From NCBI GenBank assembly GCA_963776225.1, contig CAVZLL010000004.1:806001-870000 (forward strand): a stretch of 64,000 nt of DNA. The letters run 5' to 3'. The notes below the pieces were generated by a model. It made no database searches and had not been told where the DNA came from. It was given only the letters and a program-made list of their open reading frames with translations. This document shows positions 34,223 through 42,372 of this stretch, piece by piece. Numbering within the stretch: position 1 is the stretch's first letter; each line of letters begins with the position of its first letter. The DNA comes from Bog-756 sp963776225. Its GTDB lineage: Bacteria; Actinomycetota; Acidimicrobiia; Acidimicrobiales; RAAP-2. The position numbers and the translations under genes are program-made.

Positions 34223-35374
34223 CTACCCCGCCCCGCGGCCGGGGTCCGCGGTCGTCGGCCCGACCGCCGCGCCGTCGGCCACCTCCGACCCCTCGTCGAG
34301 CACCGCGAACGGCCCGACCCGGGCATCGGCCCCGATGGTCGAGCGGCGGCAGACGCTCGAGGCGATCACCGCGCCCTCCCCGACCGTGGTGTCCACCAGC
34401 CGGGTGTCCGGTCCGATCTCGGCGTGCGCCCCGATCACGCAGCCGCCCTGGAGGATGACCCCGGGAAGGAGGACCACGTCGGTCGTCAGCTGCACGTCGA
34501 CGTCGATGTAGGTGGTCACCGGGTCCCACATGGTCACCCCGCGCCGCATCCAGCGCTCGTTGATCCGGTCGCGCAGCTCGGCCTCGGCCACCGCCAGCTG
34601 GCCGCGGTCGTTGACGCCGGCCACCTCCATGGGGTCCTCGACCTGGACCGACCCGACCCGGTGGCCGGCCTCGTAGAGCACCTCGACCACATCGGTCAGG
34701 TAGTACTCACCCTGGGCGTTGGCCGGGCTCAGCCGGCGCAGGGCGGGTGCCAGGACGCCGCGCCGGAAGCAGTAGATCGACGTGTTCACCTCGGTCAGCT
34801 GCAGCTCCTCCTCGCTGGCGTCCGCGTCCTCGACCACCCGGGCCACGGAATCGTCACGGCCGTGCACCACCCGGCCGTAGCCGTCGGGTTCGTCGATGAC
34901 CGCAGAGAGCAGGGTGGCCGCCGCGTCGCTGGCCCGGTGCGCCCGGACCAGCCGTGCCAGCGTTGGCGGCCGGAGGAGGGGGGTGTCCCCGGGCAGCACG
35001 ATCACGTCCCCGTCGTCCGCACCCTCGTCCTCGGGGAGCCCGGTGAGGGCGACCGCCATGGCGTCACCGGTCCCCCGCGGCTCCACCTGTTCGACGAACT
35101 CGATGGCCATGCCGGGAGGGGCGTGCTCGATGAGGGTCTTGGTGACCCACTCCGCCCGGTGCCCGACGACGACCACCACCCGGGTGATCGAGAGCTCGGC
35201 GAGCGCATCGAGGACGTGCAGGACCATCGGGCGACCGCACAGCCGGTGGAGCGGCTTCGGTCGTTCCGACCGCATGCGGGTGCCGTGCCCGGCGGCGAGG
35301 ACCACGGCCGCGAGCGGGCGCCGGGAGGCACGGCCCTCCTCGGGCGATCCTCGCGGACGTGCGCCGGTCACCAT
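34223..35374 (-). CDS. glmU: GlmU-type UDP-GlcNAc pyrophosphorylase with truncated acetyltransferase domain
   Basis: A 383-residue protein. The uridyltransferase domain is complete: AAVVLAAGHGTRMRSERPKP, the PRGTGDAMAVAL strand, VIVLPGDTPLLRP, DGYGRVV, and TEVNTSIYCF. The left-handed beta-helix begins normally (GVTMWDPVTTYIDVDVQLTT, VILQGGCVIGAHAEIG) but ends at VGPFAVLDEGSEVADGAAVG plus a short tail. Bifunctional GlmU has roughly 80-100 further residues there, including the acetyl-CoA site and catalytic His. No missing sequence can lie between, because prs starts nine bases on. The pyrophosphorylase step should work; the acetyltransferase step probably not. Confidence 0.88.
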   Translation of the reverse strand: MVTGARPRGSPEEGRASRRPLAAVVLAAGHGTRMRSERPKPLHRLCGRPMVLHVLDALAELSITRVVVVVGHRAEWVTKTLIEHAPPGMAIEFVEQVEPRGTGDAMAVALTGLPEDEGADDGDVIVLPGDTPLLRPPTLARLVRAHRASDAAATLLSAVIDEPDGYGRVVHGRDDSVARVVEDADASEEELQLTEVNTSIYCFRRGVLAPALRRLSPANAQGEYYLTDVVEVLYEAGHRVGSVQVEDPMEVAGVNDRGQLAVAEAELRDRINERWMRRGVTMWDPVTTYIDVDVQLTTDVVLLPGVILQGGCVIGAHAEIGPDTRLVDTTVGEGAVIASSVCRRSTIGADARVGPFAVLDEGSEVADGAAVGPTTADPGRGAG

Positions 35375-35519
35375 CGGATCGCACCCCCCGGTCGTTCCCG
35401 GAGGACACCACGGCGTCGGTGACGCGACACGTTGGTCATGGGGCCTATTCTTCCCACGTCGTCGGGCCGGATGCGACCATGACCCGATCCGACGCCCCGA
35501 CCAGGGAGCCCACACACCC

Positions 35520-37118
35520 ATGCCCGTCCTGAGCACCAGCGTCGACCCGGACTCGCCTGCCTTCCGGGCGAACGAGCGTGCGCTCTCCGAGGCCCTCGAG
35601 CAGATCGATGCCGAGCTCGAGACCGCGCGTGCCGGTGGGGGCGAGCGGTACGTGGCCCGCCATCGTGAGCGGGGCAAGATGACCGCCCGCGAGCGGATCG
35701 AGCTCCTCCTCGACCGCGACAGTGCGTTCCTCGAGCTCTGCCCCTTCGCCGCCTGGGGCACCGAGTACACGGTCGGGGCCTCCTCCATCCTCGGCATCGG
35801 CGTGGTCGAAGGCGTCGAGTGCCTCATCTCGGCCACCGACCCGACCGTCCGCGGTGGGGCCATGAACCCCTACTCCTTCCGAAAGGGGGCCCGGGGCGCG
35901 GACATCGCGCTGGCCAACCGCCTCCCCTCGATCAGCCTGACCGAGTCGGGGGGTGCCGACCTCCCGGCCCAGGCCGAGCTGTTCATCCCCGGCGGCCGGG
36001 CCTTCCGCGACATCACCCGCCACTCGGCCGCCGCGCTGCCCACCCTCTCGCTCGTCTTCGGGAACGCGACCGCCGGCGGGGCCTACGTTCCCGGCATGAG
36101 CGACCACGTCGTGATGATCGAACAGCGCTCGAAGGTCTTTCTCGGTGGCCCGCCCCTGGTCAAGATGGCCACCGGTGAGGAGTCGACCGACGAGGAGCTC
36201 GGCGGGGCGTCGATGCACGCCCGGGTGTCCGGCCTCGCCGACTACCTGGCGGTCGACGAGGTCGACGCCATCCGCCTCGGCCGGCAGATCGTCTCCCGCT
36301 TCAATTGGCGCAAGCACGGTCCCGGCCCGAGCCTCCCGGCAGACGAACCGGTCCACGACACCGACGAGCTGCTCGGGATCGCCTCGGCGGACCCGAAGGT
36401 CCCCTTCGACCCTCGCGAGGTGCTGGCGCGGATCGTCGACGGGTCACGGTTCGACGAGTTCAAGCCGCTCTACGGCACCAGCCTGGTCACCGGATGGGCG
36501 TCGGTCCACGGCTATCCGATCGGCGTGCTGGCCAACCACCGGGGCGTCCTCTTCTCCGAGGAGGCCCACAAGGCCACCCAGTTCATCCAGCTCGCCAATC
36601 AGGTCGACGTCCCCCTGCTCTTCCTCCAGAACACGACCGGGTACATGGTCGGGAAGGACTACGAGCAGGCCGGCATCATCAAGCACGGCGCCACGATGAT
36701 CAACGCCGTCGCCAACTCGTCGGTCCCCCACCTCACCGTCAACATCGGCGCCTCCTACGGAGCGGGCAACTACGGGATGTGCGGCCGGGCCTACGACCCC
36801 CGGTTCCTCTTCGCCTGGCCGAACGCCCGCTCGGCGGTCATGGGCCCCGCCCAGCTCGCCGGGGTGCTCTCGATCGTGGGGCGCCAGTCGGCCGAGGCGA
36901 GGGGTCTCCCCTTCGACGAGGAGGCCGACCGCGAGATGCGGGCCATGGTCGAGGCCCAGATCGAGTCGGAGTCGCTCCCCCTCTCCCTCTCCTCCCGCCT
37001 CTACGACGACGGCATCATCGACCCGAGGGACACCCGCACCGTGCTGGGGATCTGCCTCTCGGTCATCGACGGTCAGCCGATCACCGGTACCCGCGGCTAC
37101 GGCGTCTTCCGGATGTGA
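35520..37118 (+). CDS. Acyl-CoA carboxylase, carboxyltransferase (beta) subunit
   Basis: A 532-residue biotin-dependent carboxyltransferase with both crotonase-like halves. The N-half has GKMTARERIELLLD, ISLTESGGADLPAQAELFIP and GGPPLVKMATGEE; the C-half has GVLANHRGVLFSEEAHKATQ, LQNTTGYMVGKDYEQAGIIK and NIGASYGAGNYGMCGRAYDP. The FIPGGRAFRDITRHSA and MVGKDYEQAGIIKHGA motifs are of the methylcrotonyl-/geranyl-CoA carboxylase kind rather than propionyl-CoA carboxylase. GGGAG lies upstream of ATG 35520, and the stop overlaps the GTG of the biotin subunit gene. Confidence 0.93.
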   Translation: MPVLSTSVDPDSPAFRANERALSEALEQIDAELETARAGGGERYVARHRERGKMTARERIELLLDRDSAFLELCPFAAWGTEYTVGASSILGIGVVEGVECLISATDPTVRGGAMNPYSFRKGARGADIALANRLPSISLTESGGADLPAQAELFIPGGRAFRDITRHSAAALPTLSLVFGNATAGGAYVPGMSDHVVMIEQRSKVFLGGPPLVKMATGEESTDEELGGASMHARVSGLADYLAVDEVDAIRLGRQIVSRFNWRKHGPGPSLPADEPVHDTDELLGIASADPKVPFDPREVLARIVDGSRFDEFKPLYGTSLVTGWASVHGYPIGVLANHRGVLFSEEAHKATQFIQLANQVDVPLLFLQNTTGYMVGKDYEQAGIIKHGATMINAVANSSVPHLTVNIGASYGAGNYGMCGRAYDPRFLFAWPNARSAVMGPAQLAGVLSIVGRQSAEARGLPFDEEADREMRAMVEAQIESESLPLSLSSRLYDDGIIDPRDTRTVLGICLSVIDGQPITGTRGYGVFRM

Positions 37119-40100
37119 TCGGGACCGTGCGCCCTCCTCTTCGCACCCTCCTCGTGGCCAACCGCGGCGAGATCGCCCGCCGGATCATGCGCACCGCCCG
37201 GTCGATGGGGGTGACGACGGTGGCGGTCCATTCCGACGCCGACGCGGCGAGCCCTCACGTCGCAGAGGCCGACCTCGCGGTGCGGTTGCCCGGGTCGGCG
37301 CCGGCCGACACCTACCTCCGCGTCGACCTGCTCCTCGAGGCGGCTCGGTCCACCGGCGCCGACACCGTCCACCCGGGATACGGGTTCCTCTCCGAATCGG
37401 CGGTGCTGGCCCGGGCGGTCCTCGACGCCGGCCTCCGCTGGGTGGGCCCGCCCCCGGCGGCCATCGAGGCCATGGGGTCGAAGACCAGGGCCAAGGAGCT
37501 GATGCGCCAGGCGGGCGTCCCGACCCTCCCCTCGGTCACCGTCAGCGGCGCCACCCCGCCGGAGCAGGCCGCGCTCGACGCGCTCGGCTGGCCGCTCCTG
37601 GTCAAGGCCTCGGCGGGCGGTGGTGGCCGTGGCATGCGGGTCGTCGAGCGGCGCGAGGACCTCGACGAGGCCCTGGACGGCTCCGCGCGCGAAGCCGCAT
37701 CGGCCTTCGGTGACGGGACGGTGTTCCTCGAGCGCTACGTGCGCTCGTCGCGCCACATCGAGGTCCAGGTGCTCGCCGATTCGTCGGGCGACACGGTCGC
37801 CCTGTTCGAGCGCGAGTGCAGCATCCAACGCCGGCACCAGAAGATCATCGAGGAGGCACCCTCCGCGGCGGTCGGTCCCGAGCTGCGGGCCCGGCTCTCG
37901 GCCGCCGCGGTGGCGGCGGCCCGGGCAGTCGGGTACGTGAACGCCGGCACGGTCGAATTCGTCCTCGAGGCGTCGGGCGATGGCGCACAGGGGTCGGACG
38001 GGGAGCCCTACTTCCTCGAGATGAACACCCGGCTCCAGGTCGAGCACACGGTGACCGAGGGGGTCACCGGCCTGGACCTCGTGTGGCTGCAGCTGCTCAT
38101 CGCCTGCGGTGCCGCGCTGCCCGACGCCGTCCACGCCGCAGTCGCCCGCGGACCGGTGGGGCATGCCATCGAGGCCCGCCTCTACGCCGAGGACCCGACG
38201 GCCGGGTGGCGCCCGTCGACCGGACGGCTCCATCTGTTCGCCGTGGACAACGGTCGGCCCGGGGTGCGGGTGGACACCGGGGTCGAGACCGGGGACGAGA
38301 TCGGTCCGCACTACGACCCGCTGCTGGCCAAGGTCATCGCGCACGCGCCGACCCGGGACGAGGCCGCCGCCATCCTGTCCGCGGCTCTGGCCGAGGCACG
38401 GGTGCACGGGGTGACCACCAACCGCGACCTGCTGGTCCGGGTCCTGCGCCACCCGGAGTTCCTCGCCGGCAACGCCGACACCGGGTTCCTCGACCGGCAC
38501 GGTGCGGCCGCTCTTGGCACAGCGCTCGCCGGGCCCGAGGCGGCCGTCCGTCACGCGGTGGCCGCCGCCCTGGCAGGCCAGGCGGCCAGACGCGCCCGGG
38601 CCGCCGTGCAACCCGACGTCCCCTCCGGTTGGCGTAACAACCGGTGGGACCTCCAGAAGGTCTCCTTCGAGACGTCCGCGGACACCGGCCACGGCACGGT
38701 CGATGTCGGGTACCGCATGGCGCGGCACGGGCAGGGCGTGGACGAGGTGACCGTCGACGGCACCGCATCTGCGCTCTCGGTCGCCGCAGCGTCGCCGACC
38801 GCAGTGGTCATCGAGGACGCCGGCGTCGCCCGCCGGTACGCGGTGCATCAGGTGGGCACGACCTCGTACGTCGACGGGTCGGACGGCAGCTCGCGGCTCG
38901 TCGAACAGGAGCGTCTCCCGGTCGCTGCCGACCAGGTCGACGAGGGCTCCGCACGGTCCCCGATGCCCGGCACCGTGGTGCGGGTGGCCGTCGCACCCGG
39001 GGACTCGGTCGATGCCGGCCAGGTGCTGGTGGTGCTCGAGGCGATGAAGATGGAGCACAGCGTGCATGCCGGCCTGGCCGGCACGGTCAGCGAGGTCGGG
39101 GTCGCCGTGGGGGACCAGGTCGAGACCGGGAGGATCCTGGTCACCGTCGAGCACGCGGCGCGACGGCAGCGGGCCTGGCGGAGGGGAGCCGGTGCAGCCG
39201 TGACCGAGCCGATCCGCATCGCCAACTGCTCGGGCTTCTACGGGGACCGCCTCTCTGCCGCACGCGAGATGGTCGACGGTGGACCGATCGACGTGCTCAC
39301 CGGCGACTGGCTGGCCGAGCTGACCATGCTCATCCTCTGGAAGGGATACCAGCGCGACCGCAGCCGGGGGTGGGCACACACCTTTCTCACCCAGATGGAA
39401 GAGACGCTCGGCACCTGCATCGACCGGGGCATCAAGGTGGTCACCAACGCGGGCGGCCTCAACCCCGCAGGGCTCGCCGATCAGGTGCGGGCGCTCGCCG
39501 ACCGGCTCGGGCTCCGGGTGTCCGTCGCCCACGTCGAGGGGGACGACCTGCTGCCGCGCCTCGGCGAGCTGCAGGCCGACGGTCACCTGCTCGCCCACAT
39601 GGACACCGGCGAGCCGTTGGAGACCGCCGCGGGAACGGTGGTCTCGGCCAACGCCTACCTCGGCGGGTGGCCGATCGCCGAGGCCCTCTCCGGCGGCGCC
39701 GACGTGGTGATCTGTCCGCGGATCACCGACGCCTCGCTGGTGGTCGGGCCGGCCGCCTGGCACCACCGATGGTCCCCGACCGACTGGGACCGCCTGGCCG
39801 GTGCGGTGGTGGCCGGCCACGTCATCGAGTGCGGGCCGCAGGCCACCGGGGGCAACTACAGCTTCTTCACCGAGGTCCCGGGCATGGAGCACCCGGGCTT
39901 CCCCCTGGCCGAGGTCGCCGAGGACGGCTCGTCGGTGATCACCAAGCACCCCGCGACCGGTGGCGAGGTGTCGCTCGGGACGGTCACCGCCCAGCTGCTC
40001 TACGAGATCGGCGGCCACCGCTATCCGAACACCGATGTCGTCGCCCGCTTCGAGACGGTCGAGGTGACCGAGGAGGGCCCGGACCGGGTCCGGCTGTCGG

Positions 40101-41047
40101 GGACCCGGGGACTTCCCGCTCCGCCCGACCTCAAGGTCTGCATCAACCTGCTCGGCGGATGGCGCAACTCGATGACCTTCGTCCTCACCGGGCTCGACAT
40201 CGAGGCAAAGGCCGAGCTCACCGCTCGCTCGCTGCGCGACGCCCTCGGCGGTGCCAAACAGTTCGAAGCGTTCGACGTCCGGCTCATCCGCACCGACAAG
40301 CAGGACGCGCCGACCAATGCCGAAGCGACCGCCCAGCTCCGGATCACGGTCAAGGACACCGACCCCGAGCGGGTCGGACGGCGGTTCTCCAACGCGGCGA
40401 CCGAGCTGGCGCTCGCCGGGTATCCCGGGCTGCACCTCACCGCGCCGCCGACGGACGGCACGGCCTACGGCGTCTTCTGGCCCGCCCTGGTCCCGGCCGG
40501 GCTGGTGGTCCCGACGGTGGTCCACGCCGACGGGACCCGCCGCGAGGTACCCCACACCGCCTACCTCGCAGCACGCGCCGCCGAGGTGGTCGACTCCGGC
40601 GAGGACGCCTCGCTCTCGCCCGGGGTTGCCCAGGCGACCGACGCCGTGGCGACGCCCACTGTGCGCGCAGCAGCGGCCCCAGTGGGACCGACGGTGAGGC
40701 TCCCGCTCGGGACGCTCGTCGGGGCGCGGTCGGGCGACAAGGGCGGCAACGCCAACGTCGGGCTGTGGGCGCGCAGCGACGAGGCCTGGGGCTGGCTCGA
40801 CCGCGAGCTCACCCTCGAGCGGTTCCGGACCCTGCTGCCCGAAGCCGACGACCTGGCCGTCCAGCGACACGCCTTCCCCAAGCTGCGGGCCCTCAACTTC
40901 GTGGTGGTGGGGCTGCTCGGCGAGGGAGTGGCCAGCTCCACCAGGCCCGATCCGCAGGCGAAGGGACTGGGCGAGTACCTTCGGAGCCGGACCGTCGACA
41001 TCCCGATCGGCCTCGTGCCCGGCCGTTCACGGGCTCCGGAGGAGTGA
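37115..41047 (+). CDS. Biotin carboxylase/BCCP (alpha) subunit in one frame with an AtuA (DUF1446) domain
   Basis: A single 1310-residue frame. Residues 1-450 are biotin carboxylase (LLVANRGEIARRIMRTARS, HPGYGFLSESA, ATP loop SAGGGGRGMRVV, ECSIQRRHQKIIEEAPS, EMNTRLQVEHTVTEGVTG). The biotinyl domain near 615-685 has VLEAMKMEHSV. From about residue 696 it reads PIRIANCSGFYGDRLSAARE, VTNAGGLNPAGLADQVRALA and ATGGNYSFFTEVPGMEHPG, which is AtuA, ending in the AtuA-like C-terminal domain (LVGARSGDKGGNANVGLWAR). A GTG at 39200 with GGAGGGGAG upstream could restart AtuA alone, and a TGA overlaps it in another frame. The fusion may be real or caused by an indel. Confidence 0.85.
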   Translation: MIGTVRPPLRTLLVANRGEIARRIMRTARSMGVTTVAVHSDADAASPHVAEADLAVRLPGSAPADTYLRVDLLLEAARSTGADTVHPGYGFLSESAVLARAVLDAGLRWVGPPPAAIEAMGSKTRAKELMRQAGVPTLPSVTVSGATPPEQAALDALGWPLLVKASAGGGGRGMRVVERREDLDEALDGSAREAASAFGDGTVFLERYVRSSRHIEVQVLADSSGDTVALFERECSIQRRHQKIIEEAPSAAVGPELRARLSAAAVAAARAVGYVNAGTVEFVLEASGDGAQGSDGEPYFLEMNTRLQVEHTVTEGVTGLDLVWLQLLIACGAALPDAVHAAVARGPVGHAIEARLYAEDPTAGWRPSTGRLHLFAVDNGRPGVRVDTGVETGDEIGPHYDPLLAKVIAHAPTRDEAAAILSAALAEARVHGVTTNRDLLVRVLRHPEFLAGNADTGFLDRHGAAALGTALAGPEAAVRHAVAAALAGQAARRARAAVQPDVPSGWRNNRWDLQKVSFETSADTGHGTVDVGYRMARHGQGVDEVTVDGTASALSVAAASPTAVVIEDAGVARRYAVHQVGTTSYVDGSDGSSRLVEQERLPVAADQVDEGSARSPMPGTVVRVAVAPGDSVDAGQVLVVLEAMKMEHSVHAGLAGTVSEVGVAVGDQVETGRILVTVEHAARRQRAWRRGAGAAVTEPIRIANCSGFYGDRLSAAREMVDGGPIDVLTGDWLAELTMLILWKGYQRDRSRGWAHTFLTQMEETLGTCIDRGIKVVTNAGGLNPAGLADQVRALADRLGLRVSVAHVEGDDLLPRLGELQADGHLLAHMDTGEPLETAAGTVVSANAYLGGWPIAEALSGGADVVICPRITDASLVVGPAAWHHRWSPTDWDRLAGAVVAGHVIECGPQATGGNYSFFTEVPGMEHPGFPLAEVAEDGSSVITKHPATGGEVSLGTVTAQLLYEIGGHRYPNTDVVARFETVEVTEEGPDRVRLSGTRGLPAPPDLKVCINLLGGWRNSMTFVLTGLDIEAKAELTARSLRDALGGAKQFEAFDVRLIRTDKQDAPTNAEATAQLRITVKDTDPERVGRRFSNAATELALAGYPGLHLTAPPTDGTAYGVFWPALVPAGLVVPTVVHADGTRREVPHTAYLAARAAEVVDSGEDASLSPGVAQATDAVATPTVRAAAAPVGPTVRLPLGTLVGARSGDKGGNANVGLWARSDEAWGWLDRELTLERFRTLLPEADDLAVQRHAFPKLRALNFVVVGLLGEGVASSTRPDPQAKGLGEYLRSRTVDIPIGLVPGRSRAPEE

Positions 41048-41049
41048 CC

Positions 41050-42213
41050 ATGGACTTCATCGAATCCGACGAGCTGCAGATGCTTCGGGAGGCGGTGGCG
41101 TCGATCGCCTCCAAGTTCGGCCACGAGTACTACGTCACGAAGGCCCACGCCGACGAGCGAACCGACGAGCTGTGGAAGGCGGTGGCCGAGGCCGGGTTCC
41201 TCGGGGTCAACGTGCCCGAGGAGTACGGCGGGGGCGGCGGCGGGATCACCGAGCTCGCCGCCGTGCAGGAGGAGCTGGCCGCCGCCGGCTGTCCGCTGCT
41301 GGTCATCGTGGTCTCACCGGCCATCTGCGCCACCATCATCGCCAAGTTCGGCACCGAGGCCCAGAAGCAGCGGTGGCTCCCCGGGTTCGCCAGCGGCGAG
41401 CTCAAGATGGCCTTTGCGATCACCGAGCCCGACGCCGGCTCGAACTCGCACAACCTCTCGCTGACCGCCACCAAGGACGGCGACCTCTACCGGCTCAACG
41501 GCTCGAAGTACTACATCTCCGGGGTCGACGAGTGCCAGGCCATCCTCGTGGTGACCCGGACCGGCGTCGATCCGGACACGGGCAGGGGCCGGCTCTCGCT
41601 GTTCGTGGTCGACACCGACACCCCCGGGCTCGACAAGCAGGTGCTCCCCGTCGAGATCGTGGCACCGGAGAAGCAGTACACCCTGTTCTTCGACAACGCC
41701 GAGGTCGAGGCCGACCGGCTGATCGGCGCCGAGGGCGAGGGGCTGCGCCAGGTGTTCTTCGGGCTCAACCCCGAGCGCATCCTCTCGGCGGCCACCGCCA
41801 ACGGCATCGGGCGCTACGCCCTGGACAAGGCGGCCGCGTACGCGAAGGGCCGCGAGGTGTGGGGCACCCCGATCGGGCGGCACCAGGGGATCTCCCATCC
41901 GCTGGCCAAGGCCAAGATCGAGGTCGAGCTGGCCCGGCTGATGACCGAGAAGGCGGCCTGGCTGTGCGACTTCGCCGGGGACACCCCCGAGGCCGGCGAG
42001 GCGGCCAACATGGCCAAGTACTCGGCGGCCGAAGCAGCCCTCGCCGCGCTGGACCAGGCCATCCAGACCCACGGCGGCAACGGCATGTCCTCCGAGTTCG
42101 GTCTCGCCGACATGTGGGGCATGACCCGCCTGCTCCGGATCGCCCCGGTCAGCCGCGAGATGATCCTCAACTTCGTCGCCCAGCACTCGTTGGGTCTGCC
42201 CAAGTCGTACTGA
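41050..42213 (+). CDS. Acyl-CoA dehydrogenase
   Basis: A 387-residue FAD-dependent acyl-CoA dehydrogenase. LGVNVPEEYGGGGGGITELA, MAFAITEPDAGSNSHNLSLT, RLNGSKYYISGVDECQAILV, the helix GRHQGISHPLAKAKIEVELA and the C-terminal IQTHGGNGMSSEFGLADMWG are all family marks. GGAGGAG just upstream of ATG 41050 overlaps the end of the AtuA reading frame. In the isoprenoid (atu) pathway the equivalent enzyme oxidises citronellyl-CoA; isovaleryl-CoA-like substrates are also possible. Confidence 0.93.
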   Translation: MDFIESDELQMLREAVASIASKFGHEYYVTKAHADERTDELWKAVAEAGFLGVNVPEEYGGGGGGITELAAVQEELAAAGCPLLVIVVSPAICATIIAKFGTEAQKQRWLPGFASGELKMAFAITEPDAGSNSHNLSLTATKDGDLYRLNGSKYYISGVDECQAILVVTRTGVDPDTGRGRLSLFVVDTDTPGLDKQVLPVEIVAPEKQYTLFFDNAEVEADRLIGAEGEGLRQVFFGLNPERILSAATANGIGRYALDKAAAYAKGREVWGTPIGRHQGISHPLAKAKIEVELARLMTEKAAWLCDFAGDTPEAGEAANMAKYSAAEAALAALDQAIQTHGGNGMSSEFGLADMWGMTRLLRIAPVSREMILNFVAQHSLGLPKSY

Positions 42214-42331
42214 GCGCTACGTCGCGGTCCACTCCGGGTTCGACCCCCCGGTCCGACCGGGCGCAGGGGGGCCGTGCGCTCAAGTTCCCCCACGAACAGG
42301 TCGTTATCGCCGTGTAGGTGGAATCACGCCT

Positions 42332-42347
42332 AGGAACGTCCGTTCCT
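42332..42347. promoter_or_regulatory. Perfect 7-2-7 inverted repeat upstream of the pseudopilin operon
   Basis: AGGAACGTCCGTTCCT is a perfect palindrome (arms AGGAACG and CGTTCCT, two-base centre) ending 25 bases before the first pseudopilin start. A two-base loop is too tight for an RNA hairpin, so a dimeric regulator's operator is more likely. No confident -10/-35 pair is seen beside it. The rest of 42214-42372 holds no gene. Confidence 0.45.
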
Positions 42348-42372
42348 TGCTCCTACCGTTGAATTCGGCGAT

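Noticed and set aside
37097..40870. A 1257-residue open frame on the minus strand.
   Set aside because: Antisense shadow of the carboxylase alpha/AtuA gene, which has clear domains in its own frame.
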